Source of the DNA: an uncultured Prevotella sp.
Lineage (GTDB): Bacteria; Bacteroidota; Bacteroidia; Bacteroidales; Bacteroidaceae
Assembly: GCA_946404405.1 (NCBI GenBank)
Contig: CAMJDL010000005.1
Location: forward strand, 56,495 to 120,494
DNA: 64,000 bases
Direction of reading: 5' to 3'
Below, in pieces: positions 22,571 through 31,352 of the stretch. Position 1 is the stretch's first letter. Every line of letters begins with the position of its first letter. Below the pieces are notes generated by a model. That model had not been told where the DNA came from, did not search any database, and worked only from the letters and a program-made list of their open reading frames with translations. The translations under genes and the position numbers were made by a program.

Positions 22571-24397
22571 TTATTCAGCAAGTTTGGTCAAAGAAATGCT
22601 GTCGAATGTAATATCCTTAGCCAACTCTTTACCATCGTTAGCGATGACAGTAGAACCATCACAAATAATTACCAAAGAAGAACCGGCAGTAATGGGCACA
22701 TTCTCTACAACATGCTCACCTGTTACAGAACTTCCCCAATTAGGTATTTCCACATTCAGCTCGGTTACTTTACCAGATGCATCGCGCAAGCCAAGCTTAT
22801 AGGGCTGAGGAATAGCATAACCTTCGGCCTGATAATAAATATTGTTACGTCCGTAGATGGTTACCTTATAGTTACCAGTCTCAGCAATAGGCTCTGTCCA
22901 AACGTAAGAGTTGGCACCAAGCGTGATACCACGACCGCCGTCAAGACGAGTCCAATAGGCATTAGTCCAGTTCCACCAGTTGGTAACAGTACCTTCGAGT
23001 TGTCCAAGACCTGTTCCCTGACCTGCGTCTTCCTTCGGCAGAGCAAGGGTCTCGAAGTTTGCATAGTAGGCAACAGAATCTACCTTGTTATAGCTCAGTG
23101 CGGTAATATAGTAGGTCTTGCCAGCTGCTTCTTTAGGAGCAATACTTCCTGGGAATGTAACTTGGACGCCATTATAGTCAGTTCTGTCAGCAAAGTAGTA
23201 AACACCATCCTTAGCATAGCCCGTTGGAGGATACATGACGAAGTTGTCACCCTCAAAGAACTTGTACTTGTCTAAATCACGGAACTGTGCCAAAGATGCT
23301 CCATCGGCTGTATTACAGTTCAATACTGCATAATAGGTCTCAGCATCACGGAAGGTGATCAAAACTTCTGCATTTTCAGCCACCTTAACACTTTCAGCAT
23401 TGTTAGATGCATAAATCTTCTTGACTGCAGCCTCAGCAACAGCAGTAACGACTTTACCTTCTGCATTCAGATAGAATGAAGCGCTATCAGAAGCCAGCAA
23501 AATAGGACTTGTTCCCTCACGGCCGTTGGCAACGCGAGCCTCCTTCAGGTCTTTACCATCAGCATCTACATAGCGGATCTTATAGTCAAAGAATTTGATG
23601 GTAGGATCCTTTGCTGCGGTAATAGAAACATTATCAATGTAGCTAATGTTATTGTTAACAAAGCCGAAAACGTCCATCTGAGTTGCCTCATTTGCATCAG
23701 CCTGCCAAAAATCAACCTTACCAGGAGTGAACACTGCTTCTTCGCCTTCACCTACGGTAGTACCACTCTGAGCCAAAATTTCCTCACCATCCTTAATAAC
23801 CCACTCTACCTGACGGTCGAAGTTGTAAACGCCAACCTCTACTGTGAGCCACTTGTTGCACCAATCTGCAGCAGTACCCAGCACATCGTCATTTACAAGA
23901 TAACTCTTACCGTCAGAACTTGCACCAACACGGAAGATAGCACCCTTAGAGCCATAGAAAGGAGCTTTATTAATACGATCCATTCCGGCACCTTTACCGT
24001 CTTTTCCGCGTACCAAGGCATCACCAATCGTAATGCATCCACGACCTGCACCATTGAAATAGTCAAACTTCACGGTAACCTTAGTAGCTTGTGCTACCTT
24101 GTCAGTAAAGTCAAAATAAGTAAAACCATAACCATTCTGGGTGTTCTTCGCATTAATCAGAGCCAATACTTTGGAACCTTTGGCTGCATTGTCTTGAATT
24201 TCAACAGACATGCGGCTGGTTGCTGTAAATACAGCATTCCCATCCTCAAAGTCGTAAGAGGTCGAACTCTTTTCCCACAAATCCTCAATGTTACCTTGTG
24301 TAGGATTCGGACTTGGGTTGTCTTCAACTTGACATGCAGTAAATGCAAGACCGCCAACAAAGAAAGCGGCCATAGTCCACAATAAATTCTTTTTCAT
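22571..24397 (-). CDS. Exported lipoprotein of unknown function
   Basis: A 608-residue protein with a lipoprotein signal: 'GGLAFTACQVEDNPSP' places Cys at about residue 21, and the acidic residues after it fit a surface-export signal. The sequence is beta-rich. Residues 35-260 look like a concanavalin-type lectin domain ('GRGCITIGDALVRG', 'NNNISYIDNVSI'). Residues 440-600 look like a carbohydrate-binding jelly roll ('TGNYKVTIYGRNNIYYQAEG'). No catalytic residues are recognisable. It has its own promoter (24458) and a strong terminator, so it is transcribed apart from the secreted enzymes but adjoins them. A glycan-binding role is an inference. Confidence 0.65.
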   Translation of the reverse strand: MKKNLLWTMAAFFVGGLAFTACQVEDNPSPNPTQGNIEDLWEKSSTSYDFEDGNAVFTATSRMSVEIQDNAAKGSKVLALINAKNTQNGYGFTYFDFTDKVAQATKVTVKFDYFNGAGRGCITIGDALVRGKDGKGAGMDRINKAPFYGSKGAIFRVGASSDGKSYLVNDDVLGTAADWCNKWLTVEVGVYNFDRQVEWVIKDGEEILAQSGTTVGEGEEAVFTPGKVDFWQADANEATQMDVFGFVNNNISYIDNVSITAAKDPTIKFFDYKIRYVDADGKDLKEARVANGREGTSPILLASDSASFYLNAEGKVVTAVAEAAVKKIYASNNAESVKVAENAEVLITFRDAETYYAVLNCNTADGASLAQFRDLDKYKFFEGDNFVMYPPTGYAKDGVYYFADRTDYNGVQVTFPGSIAPKEAAGKTYYITALSYNKVDSVAYYANFETLALPKEDAGQGTGLGQLEGTVTNWWNWTNAYWTRLDGGRGITLGANSYVWTEPIAETGNYKVTIYGRNNIYYQAEGYAIPQPYKLGLRDASGKVTELNVEIPNWGSSVTGEHVVENVPITAGSSLVIICDGSTVIANDGKELAKDITFDSISLTKLAE

Positions 24398-24457
24398 AAA
24401 TTCGTTTTTTAAATTAGTTATTAATTAAAGATTGTATAAGCTGCACTTTATTCTTGG

Positions 24458-24465
24458 CAAAAGTA
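24458..24465 (-). promoter_or_regulatory. -7 element of lipoprotein gene
   Basis: Minus-strand TACTTTTG, with TTG about 19 bp upstream, gives a leader of about 55 nt before the ATG at 24397. Confidence 0.55.
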
Positions 24466-24549
24466 GGTTAATTTTTTCAAATAACAATGACTTTTGTCAA
24501 AAAACGCTGTGAATTTTAGATTTTTTAATGATTTGTCATCACTCCAACC

Positions 24550-25932
24550 TTATTGACCCCTGTCTTTACGAATCAATTCAAGCAGACGGTCTACAGCTTC
24601 GGCTTCAGGAATATTCTTCTCAATACACTCCTTGGCACGATAGAGTGAAATCTTGCCGCGACCAGCACCGACATAGCCATAGTCGGCATCGGCCATCTCG
24701 CCAGGACCATTGACGATACAGCCCATAATGCCAATTTTCAGGCCAACTAGATCTTTGGTGGCTGCCTTGATCTTTGCGATGGTCTCCTGGAGGTTATAGA
24801 GCGTACGGCCACAGCCAGGACAGGAGATGTATTCCGTCTTGGTAAATTTGATGCGGGCGGCCTGGAGGATGCTGTCGGCAAGAGCCGACAAATTGATAAT
24901 TGAAAATTGAGAATTGAGAATTGAGAGTTTGGTGGCTTTGCGGTCAATCAGGAGCGCACCAACGGCTATAGCCGCTTTGAGTTGGAAGGTCTCCCAATCA
25001 GGAGCATCGAGTGTTAGCGTGATGGTATCGTCTTTGATGCTGGCCTCGGCCTCAGCACGTAGCTTCATGCATTCTGGAATGAGGTCAACAAGTTTGCGGG
25101 CCACGGGGATCTCGCACTCGGGCTCTTCAGAGAGCGATACGCGGATGGTGTCGCCAATGCCTTCGGTGAGTAACGCACCAATGCCTACTGCCGACTTGAT
25201 GCGTCCATCTTCGCCTTCACCGGCCTCTGTCACTCCAAGGTGCAGGGGGTAGTGCATATCCTCGGCATCCATGGTCTTTACCAATAGGCGGACGGTAGTG
25301 ACCATCACGACGGTATTGGAGGCTTTGATACTGATGACGACATCATTGAAGTTTTCACGACGGAAGATGCGCAGGAACTCCATGCAGCTTTCTACGATGC
25401 CCTCGGGGGTGTCACCATAGCGCGACATGATGCGGTCGCTGAGTGAACCATGATTCACACCGATGCGCACAGCAGTATGATGCTCCTTACATATATTAAT
25501 AAAAGGTACAAGCTTGGCTTCAATCTTTTTCAGTTCCTCCTGATACTCCTCGTCGGTATACTCCAGATGTTTGAAGGTACGGCCCGGATCAACGTAGTTG
25601 CCCGGGTTGATGCGAACCTTCTCGCAATACTGTGCTGCCACATCAGCAGTATGGGCCGTGAAGTGGACATCGGCTACGAGTGGTGTGTTATAGCCATCAG
25701 CCTTCAGATGGGCAGAGATGTTCTTCATGTTCTCTGCCTCACGCGTGCCCTGTGTGGTAAAACGAACCAGTTCACCACCGGCATCGATGATACGCTTGGC
25801 CTGTGCTACGCTGGCCTCTGTATCGTTCGTATCGGTGGTCGCCATCGATTGGATACGGATGGGATTGTCGCCACCAATAGCGATTGTGCCTACATGGGCT
25901 ACGCTACTCGCTCTTTTTTGATATTTGAACAT
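24550..25932 (-). CDS. ispG: 4-hydroxy-3-methylbut-2-enyl diphosphate synthase
   Basis: A 460-residue enzyme of the non-mevalonate isoprenoid pathway. It reduces MEcPP to HMBPP using a 4Fe-4S cluster. The N-terminal TIM barrel starts with 'NPIRIQSMATTDTNDTE' and contains 'LVADVHFTAH' and 'VRIGVNHGSL'. The cluster domain holds 'SCPGCGRTLYNL' and 'GIMGCIVNGPGEMADADYGY', giving three Cys ligands. Bacteroidota IspG is often near 600 residues because of an extra domain between these two. Here the linker is short and part of it (KLSILNSQFSIINL) is encoded by an AATTGA-type tandem repeat. It follows purE by 19 bp and is probably the last gene of the rpoN-purE transcript. Confidence 0.95.
   Translation of the reverse strand: MFKYQKRASSVAHVGTIAIGGDNPIRIQSMATTDTNDTEASVAQAKRIIDAGGELVRFTTQGTREAENMKNISAHLKADGYNTPLVADVHFTAHTADVAAQYCEKVRINPGNYVDPGRTFKHLEYTDEEYQEELKKIEAKLVPFINICKEHHTAVRIGVNHGSLSDRIMSRYGDTPEGIVESCMEFLRIFRRENFNDVVISIKASNTVVMVTTVRLLVKTMDAEDMHYPLHLGVTEAGEGEDGRIKSAVGIGALLTEGIGDTIRVSLSEEPECEIPVARKLVDLIPECMKLRAEAEASIKDDTITLTLDAPDWETFQLKAAIAVGALLIDRKATKLSILNSQFSIINLSALADSILQAARIKFTKTEYISCPGCGRTLYNLQETIAKIKAATKDLVGLKIGIMGCIVNGPGEMADADYGYVGAGRGKISLYRAKECIEKNIPEAEAVDRLLELIRKDRGQ
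24890..24930. repeat. In-frame AATTGAGA-type tandem repeat inside ispG
   Basis: Units such as TTGATAATTGAAAATTGAG run within the coding sequence and are translated in frame. The first 18 bases also occur in the porM-porN gap and, as complement, between GH115 and GH2. Confidence 0.85.
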
Positions 25933-25951
25933 TGAAATTTGAAGTTTATGA

Positions 25952-26458
25952 TTAGTTGACTTTGTACTCGTACTTTAACTCTGCTAAGTCCTTGTTTGCC
26001 TTCTCAATCTTTGCTCTCAGACCAGACTTGTAGTCGGATAGGCGTTGGGCAATCGTCTCATCGCTGAGTGCTAACATCTCTACAGCGAGGATAGCTGCAT
26101 TTTGAGCAGCATTCACGCCTACCGTAGCCACAGGAATGCCCGGTGGCATCTGGATGATGCTTAACATGGCATCCAGTCCGTCAAGCATACCTTTGATAGG
26201 CACGCCGATGACTGGCAGGGTGGTGGAGGCGGCAATAACACCAGGTAGTGCGGCAGCCATACCGGCAGCAGCAATAATGACTTTCAAGCCGCGCTCCTTG
26301 GCACCGTTGGCAAATTCCTCGACAGCCTCGGGTGTGCGATGGGCGGAAAGTGCATTTACCTCAAAAGGTACCTGCAGTTCGTTCAACAACTGACAGGCTT
26401 TCTCCATAACGGGCAGATCACTGGTGCTGCCCATGATAATGCTTACTAATGGTTTCAT
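25952..26458 (-). CDS. purE: 5-(carboxyamino)imidazole ribonucleotide mutase
   Basis: A 168-residue class I PurE, which converts N5-CAIR to CAIR in purine biosynthesis. 'VSIIMGSTSDLPVMEKA' is the nucleotide-binding start, 'VNALSAHRTPEAV' carries the catalytic His region, 'IIAAAGMAAALPGVIA' is the Gly-rich core, and 'IQMPPGIPVATVGVNAA' is the hallmark loop. The length is normal. It lies 50 bp downstream of the PAP2-like gene, across a TTATTTCG-type repeat block, and 19 bp upstream of ispG, all on the same strand. No separate promoter was seen. Confidence 0.95.
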   Translation of the reverse strand: MKPLVSIIMGSTSDLPVMEKACQLLNELQVPFEVNALSAHRTPEAVEEFANGAKERGLKVIIAAAGMAAALPGVIAASTTLPVIGVPIKGMLDGLDAMLSIIQMPPGIPVATVGVNAAQNAAILAVEMLALSDETIAQRLSDYKSGLRAKIEKANKDLAELKYEYKVN

Positions 26459-26460
26459 AT

Positions 26461-26511
26461 TTTTCGTTATTTCGATATTTCGACATTTCGTTATTTCGAT
26501 GTTTCGATTTT
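26461..26511. repeat. TTATTTCG-type tandem repeat
   Basis: Six imperfect 8-9 bp units (ATTTCGTT, ATTTCGAT and similar) fill the gap between the PAP2-like gene and purE. Confidence 0.8.
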
Positions 26512-27130
26512 AGAGGAAGAGAATAGCAACAGCGGCACAGACAAAACCTATCCAGAAGCCGCCAACAACCTGTCCCAGCGTGTGCTGACGCAGCACCATA
26601 CGACTGGTGCCCACCAAGCCTGCAGCCAGGAATACCAGACAAAGCCACCATACAGGATTGAACATCAGATACAATGAGAAGGCAAACAAAGCACCACCTA
26701 CGCCACCAATGGCAGCAGAATGTGTGGATACCTTCCATACAACATTGATGATGGCACAAACAATCTGAACAAACAGGCCCGCTACCACGATATTCGACAT
26801 AAAGTGGGGCAAGTGGAGACGTTGCATGACATATACGCACGTAAAATAGCAAATGATAGAAATGGCATAAGGCACCATACGGCGTTCACGATGACCTAAT
26901 TCAATGAGGTTCCATCCCTGATAGCGACGGTAGAGATGGATCATCAGCGTGGGCAACAGGATAGTAAACAGGTAAACCAGCGTCAGAACCTGTAGTTTGT
27001 ATGCCCATGGGAACATGCTGAGATAGCTGAACACAAAAAGGATGACCATACCCATGAAGGGCAGGTAGAATGGTGTGAACACCATGCTCACAATACGCGC
27101 AGCCAATATGAATTGCTTCTCTCGTTTCAT
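26510..27130 (-). CDS. PAP2-like integral membrane protein
   Basis: A 206-residue membrane protein with about five hydrophobic segments. The C-terminal half keeps a PAP2-phosphatase pattern: 'KVSTHSAAIGGVGG' (K...HSA) and 'GTSRMVLRQHTLGQVVGG' (SR...H....Q). These correspond to phosphatase motifs 2 and 3. Motif 1 is not clear, so activity is uncertain. It may act on lipid phosphates such as undecaprenyl diphosphate. The start codon overlaps the rpoN stop as ATGA, so it is translationally coupled to the sigma factor gene. Confidence 0.75.
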   Translation of the reverse strand: MKREKQFILAARIVSMVFTPFYLPFMGMVILFVFSYLSMFPWAYKLQVLTLVYLFTILLPTLMIHLYRRYQGWNLIELGHRERRMVPYAISIICYFTCVYVMQRLHLPHFMSNIVVAGLFVQIVCAIINVVWKVSTHSAAIGGVGGALFAFSLYLMFNPVWWLCLVFLAAGLVGTSRMVLRQHTLGQVVGGFWIGFVCAAVAILFL

Positions 27131-28626
27131 CGTCTCATTCTTGCTATAGGAATACCCATTTGTTCACGATATTTGCTCACTGTCCGACGCGCAATAGGAA
27201 AGCCTTGTTCTCCGAGCATCTTTTGTATCATCTCGTCGCTCAAAGGCTTCTGTTTGTCTTCATGATGGATGATGTCACGTATCATCGCCTTGATTTCGCG
27301 TGTTGACAGTTCCTCGCCCTCTGCCGTCTTCAGACCATCGCTGAAGAAGAAGCGCAAGGGAAAGATACCCCAGCGGGTTTGTGCATATTTTGAATTGCTG
27401 ACACGTGATATGGTGCTCAGGTCGAGTCCTGTCCGTTCAGCTATATCCTTTAATATCATGGGGCGCAGCAGTGCCTCGTCACCCTCTTCAAAGAAACGGT
27501 GCTGCCACTGGATGATGGCCTGCATGGTGATGGTCAGCGTATGCTGGCGCTGACGGATGGCTGCAATAAAGTTCTGGGCAGCATCCACCTTGGTCTTGGT
27601 ATAGAGCAGGGCTTCCTTCATCTGACGGCTCATGTGCTCCTTGTTTGCCTGATATTCACGCAGTGTATCGACAAATGACTGTGATACGGTCAATTCTGGC
27701 ACATCGCCATGATTGAGTGCGAAAGTCACGCTACCGTCATCGTGGGTGTCAATGATGAAGTCGGGCGTAATCTGTTGCAAGGAGTGTCCCATCGCCTCAC
27801 CCATTGATGTACCTGGCTTGGGGTTGAGCTTACGCAACTCACGAATCAATGCTTCAGCCTGCAAATCAGTGATACGAAGGGCGGAACGTAGCTGTTTCCA
27901 GTGTTTCTTTGTAAAGAGGTCGAAGTACTGTTCGATGGCCTTTTGCATCAGGTCTTTCAGTCGTGACGGTTCGCGACGCTCTATCTGTAGTAACAGACAC
28001 TCCTGCAATGAGCGGGCGCCAATGCCTGCGGGGTCGAACTGTTGCAACTGCAATAGCACGTGTTCTATCTCTGATGATGACGCATCGAGGTTGTGATAGA
28101 TAGCCAACTCATCGCTGAGTTGTGAGAGCGACTTACGCAAAAGACCGTCATCGTCGAGCGAACCAATCAGATACTCCATGATATAACGCTCACGCTCGTT
28201 TAGACGTGCCATTGTCATCTGTTCCAGAAGCTGGTCATAGAACGAGTCGTTTTGGGCTATCACACCTTGTTCGGTATTGCCTTCATCCTGTTGGCGTTCG
28301 CCACCATAATAGACTGGCAATTCCTCGTCGTCGCGTCCGATAGACTCTAAAGCCTCATCAAGGGCAGATTGCCGCTCTTCATCTTCATATTCTGAGTTGT
28401 CGGTATTCTCCGTGTTCTCTGAACTCTCAGAGAATTCGGCATAATCATCGCCAGGACCAGCAACTTCGATGGCGGGGTTATCGTCCATCTCAGTATTCAC
28501 GCGCTCTACGAGTTGCGTGATGGGCAGCTCCACGAGTTGGGCATGCAACAGTTGCTGCTGCGTGATGCTCTGCGCCAACCGTTGTTCCTGTGTGAGCCTC
28601 TGTTCCTGAACCTGATTCTGTGCCAT
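27127..28626 (-). CDS. rpoN: RNA polymerase sigma-54 factor
   Basis: A 499-residue sigma-54. Region I is the Gln/Leu-rich N-terminus ('QSITQQQLLHAQLVELP'). Region II is acidic (about residues 55-115, with EFSESSENTENTDNSEYEDEE). The core-binding region follows, and the C-terminus holds the helix-turn-helix and the RpoN box 'ARRTVSKYREQMGI'. It directs transcription from -24/-12 promoters and needs an enhancer-binding ATPase, none of which is in this window. The upstream gene ends two bases before it, and the PAP2-like gene overlaps its 3' end, so it sits inside an operon with purE and ispG downstream. Confidence 0.95.
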   Translation of the reverse strand: MAQNQVQEQRLTQEQRLAQSITQQQLLHAQLVELPITQLVERVNTEMDDNPAIEVAGPGDDYAEFSESSENTENTDNSEYEDEERQSALDEALESIGRDDEELPVYYGGERQQDEGNTEQGVIAQNDSFYDQLLEQMTMARLNERERYIMEYLIGSLDDDGLLRKSLSQLSDELAIYHNLDASSSEIEHVLLQLQQFDPAGIGARSLQECLLLQIERREPSRLKDLMQKAIEQYFDLFTKKHWKQLRSALRITDLQAEALIRELRKLNPKPGTSMGEAMGHSLQQITPDFIIDTHDDGSVTFALNHGDVPELTVSQSFVDTLREYQANKEHMSRQMKEALLYTKTKVDAAQNFIAAIRQRQHTLTITMQAIIQWQHRFFEEGDEALLRPMILKDIAERTGLDLSTISRVSNSKYAQTRWGIFPLRFFFSDGLKTAEGEELSTREIKAMIRDIIHHEDKQKPLSDEMIQKMLGEQGFPIARRTVSKYREQMGIPIARMRR

Positions 28627-28628
28627 TG

Positions 28629-29276
28629 TTATTTAAAATAGTAACTGAGTTGTTTGGCATATTCTGCCAGTTGGGTGGTCTCCATATTGGCATAGCGCTC
28701 CCAAATCTGGCGACAAGCCTGTAAGATGACGCTGTCGGGCAGTTCCTGACGGCGTAGGTAGGGGTCAAGATGCTGGTAGTTCAGCAACACCTCGACAGTC
28801 AGTTTGGCAGGTATGCGCATCAGACGTGACAACTCCTGAACCTCGGGTGTTTCTGCCACCATCGTGATGGGGGTCAAACGGAAATAGAGGTCAAGAATCA
28901 TCACCAGCATGAAGGGCATCAGACGGTTATTCTCAGCCAAAGGACGGAAGTCGCCCTCGAACGTCTCTTCGATGGCTACACCCTCAAAGAAGTCACCAGC
29001 CGAATTAAAGCCTTTCATGTCACGCAACAGACGGACAGCACGAGTCAGTCGCTGAGGATTCTGGCTATATTCCTTCCAGATACGCTCAATACGAGGAGTC
29101 TCCAGATTGGCGATGTCCTTAAGGCGCTGATAAAGCTGCTGGGGTGCGATGTGCAACTCCAGACTCAAGCTCACCATCTCACGACTATACATAGGCTTTA
29201 CGCCTACTGGTTTACGCAGATAGAGTTGCATAAGCAGCAGCCAATAGTCATCATTCCATAATTGATTTTTTGCCAT
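28629..29276 (-). CDS. Conserved hypothetical protein upstream of rpoN
   Basis: A 215-residue soluble, mostly helical protein. There is no signal peptide, membrane segment or catalytic motif that I recognise. 'MYSREMVSLSLELHIAPQQLYQRL' reads like a helix-turn-helix region, which suggests DNA or protein binding. The stop lies two bases before the rpoN start, so the two are almost certainly translated from one message. That close link hints at a role related to sigma-54, but nothing in the sequence proves it. Confidence 0.65.
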   Translation of the reverse strand: MAKNQLWNDDYWLLLMQLYLRKPVGVKPMYSREMVSLSLELHIAPQQLYQRLKDIANLETPRIERIWKEYSQNPQRLTRAVRLLRDMKGFNSAGDFFEGVAIEETFEGDFRPLAENNRLMPFMLVMILDLYFRLTPITMVAETPEVQELSRLMRIPAKLTVEVLLNYQHLDPYLRRQELPDSVILQACRQIWERYANMETTQLAEYAKQLSYYFK

Positions 29277-29305
29277 ATACTAACTTCTTTAACATCTCTA
29301 ACTTC

Positions 29306-29938
29306 TCAGAACTCAATCGGGTGTTCTTCGAACAAGCCATCTTTACTAATAGTGTATCGACGTGCTTCCTCCAATTGCGGCTTAGTGGTCTCGTGTCCCA
29401 TAAAGTAACGCATGACGGTAATCTCATAATGACTGGTGATGTAATACTCATTATAGGTCATGCCCTTATCTTCCTTGCGATCAACATTCTCCTGATGATA
29501 GATGCAGAGCATGTCAATAGGCTGATGCTGCTTGTCCATCGTGTACAGATAGAGTGCGGGCGTAATGGAGTCTTTCATTTCGCAAAGCAGAATAACCTGC
29601 CGGTGATAGATGGCCGGAAGTGCCATCGCCTTAAGATGAGCGTCGGCTGGGTAGCCGAAATGTTCATTGGCAGGGGCTGGTACGGCAACGAATTCGCCTA
29701 TACGCTCTATCTCAGCACCAGCAGTCTGAATGGGTAACGTGCGCAGGCGCAACGTATCGAACCACGCCTCAACAGGATTTGCATTGATGCCTGATTGTTT
29801 CTGGATGTCTTTTATCTGCTCTGCACGCCGAATACTGTCTACCATCTGTTCATAGTAGGCTGCATCATGCTTCTTGTTGCCGCACGACAATGTCAGAAGC
29901 GCCAATAAGAGCAGTGTAAATCCAGTTGCTTTCTTCAT
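29306..29938 (-). CDS. Hypothetical lipoprotein
   Basis: A 210-residue lipoprotein. The ATG (MKKATGF) is preferred to the TTG four codons upstream because the -7 element TACCTTTG ends only 10 bases before it. The signal 'LLLALLTLSCGNKKHD' has a lipobox Cys near residue 19. The mature part starts with a charged helix ('YYEQMVDSIRRAEQIKDIQ') and continues with a mixed alpha/beta domain of unknown family. It is the first gene of the run that leads to rpoN, purE and ispG. Its role is unknown. Confidence 0.65.
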   Translation of the reverse strand: MKKATGFTLLLLALLTLSCGNKKHDAAYYEQMVDSIRRAEQIKDIQKQSGINANPVEAWFDTLRLRTLPIQTAGAEIERIGEFVAVPAPANEHFGYPADAHLKAMALPAIYHRQVILLCEMKDSITPALYLYTMDKQHQPIDMLCIYHQENVDRKEDKGMTYNEYYITSHYEITVMRYFMGHETTKPQLEEARRYTISKDGLFEEHPIEF

Positions 29939-29947
29939 ATTCCGTTG

Positions 29948-30039
29948 CAAAGGTAGTTATTTTTATGAAGATATTCATAAATTTTACAAGTTTTTTTGTG
30001 CATTAAACTTGTTCGTTTGACAAAAAAGTATTATTTTTG
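29948..30039. promoter_or_regulatory. Divergent promoters: lipoprotein gene and phosphatase pair
   Basis: Minus-strand TACCTTTG (29955-29948) serves the lipoprotein-rpoN-purE-ispG run. Plus-strand CTTG (30008-30011), a 20-bp spacer and TATTTTTG (30032-30039) serve the phosphatase genes, giving a leader of under 30 nt. Confidence 0.65.
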
Positions 30040-30047
30040 CAAGCGAT

Positions 30048-31352
30048 ATGCATGTGAATGGTCTTATGAAGTGGGTAGCAGCTTATGTCCTTCTCTTATT
30101 AACCTGTACTGTCCATGCACAGCATCCGAAGGACGATATCAAGCAGAACATACGACGTTCGGCTAATAATCTTATGGCCTATCCCGGACCGCATCAGCAT
30201 CGGCTTACCCCAGCTCCACAAGGTAAGCACCCTTTCTATATTTCACACTACGGACGGTATGGTTCGCATCATCTGTCACAGAAAGAGGATTTCGATGTAC
30301 CTTATCATGTGTTGGATATAGCAGATAAAGCCGGTAAACTGACAGATAAGGGACGAGCCGTCAAACAGCGTCTTGAAAAAATTCGCGACGATGCCTACGA
30401 AGAGTTGGGTGAGCTGACACCAACGGGGGCCCGCCAACAGCAGTTGATAGCGCAACGCATGGTAGAACGCTTCCCTGAAGTCTTCGGAGATCAGGTTGTC
30501 GTTGATGCGCGTAGTACGACTGTTACACGTTGCATCCTCTCGATGGAACAGTTCCTGTTGCAGCTGACACGTATGAGGCCTCACCTCCATGTTTACCATA
30601 ATGCTACCCATCGCGACATGGCCTTCCTTAACCAACAAGACAGACAACTTATGAGGATTAGGATGGATTCCATGACGCAAAAGCAGTATAACCAGTTTGT
30701 TAAGCGTTACAATAAGTTCGACCGCCTGATGCGTACCCTCTTCAACGACATGACATACGTGAAACAGCATGTCGATGCCAAGAAGTTGAATGATGACCTG
30801 TTTGTGTTGGCCAGTAATATGCAAAATACGGAGTTGCGGCAGAGTATTACACTCTACGACATCTTCAGCGACCAAGACTTGTACCGTAACTGGATAAAAG
30901 AGAATGCCTGGTGGTACATCAACTATGGCGGCTGTACCCTCAATGGCGGTACGCAACCCTATTCCCAGCGCAACCTGCTGAGAAAAATCATCAACGATGC
31001 AGACAGTTGCCTGAAACTGAAGAATCCCAGTGTTCAGCTCCGTTTCGGTCATGATATCGTCATTCTACCATTAGCTTGTTTGATGGATATTAATCATTGG
31101 GGCTTAGCCACCAACCGATTAGGATCATTGGGCGAGAATGGGTGGAGCTGCTATAACATTGTGCCCATGGCTGCCAACATTCAACTGATATTCTATCGCA
31201 GCAATCCTGACGATCAGGATGTCTGGTTCAAGGTGCTTTTCAATGAAGATGAGGCCACCCTGCCTCTTCCAGGCGACCATGCGCCCTACTATCGATGGAG
31301 CGATTTCAGATCCTATTACCTAAAGAAACTGGATGGCTATGAGAAGCATTAG
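30048..31352 (+). CDS. Histidine-type phosphatase paralogue with degraded active site
   Basis: A 434-residue exported protein (signal peptide MKWVAAYVLLLLTCTVHAQ; the true start may be the ATG at 30066). It belongs to the histidine-type, MINPP-like acid phosphatases. The family's catalytic RHGxR motif reads 'SHYGRYGSHHL' here: the nucleophilic His is Tyr and the second Arg is His. The downstream paralogue keeps 'SHYGRHGSRYL'. The distal motif is 'RFGHDIVILP' and 'ARSTTVTRC' is conserved. It is probably unable to form the phospho-histidine intermediate, so it may bind ligand without turnover or be decaying. It overlaps the second gene by 20 bp. Confidence 0.8.
   Translation: MHVNGLMKWVAAYVLLLLTCTVHAQHPKDDIKQNIRRSANNLMAYPGPHQHRLTPAPQGKHPFYISHYGRYGSHHLSQKEDFDVPYHVLDIADKAGKLTDKGRAVKQRLEKIRDDAYEELGELTPTGARQQQLIAQRMVERFPEVFGDQVVVDARSTTVTRCILSMEQFLLQLTRMRPHLHVYHNATHRDMAFLNQQDRQLMRIRMDSMTQKQYNQFVKRYNKFDRLMRTLFNDMTYVKQHVDAKKLNDDLFVLASNMQNTELRQSITLYDIFSDQDLYRNWIKENAWWYINYGGCTLNGGTQPYSQRNLLRKIINDADSCLKLKNPSVQLRFGHDIVILPLACLMDINHWGLATNRLGSLGENGWSCYNIVPMAANIQLIFYRSNPDDQDVWFKVLFNEDEATLPLPGDHAPYYRWSDFRSYYLKKLDGYEKH

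Noticed and set aside
13403-24397. Complete polysaccharide utilisation locus
   Set aside because: No SusC/SusD pair or dedicated regulator is seen within the window, so only an enzyme cluster can be claimed.
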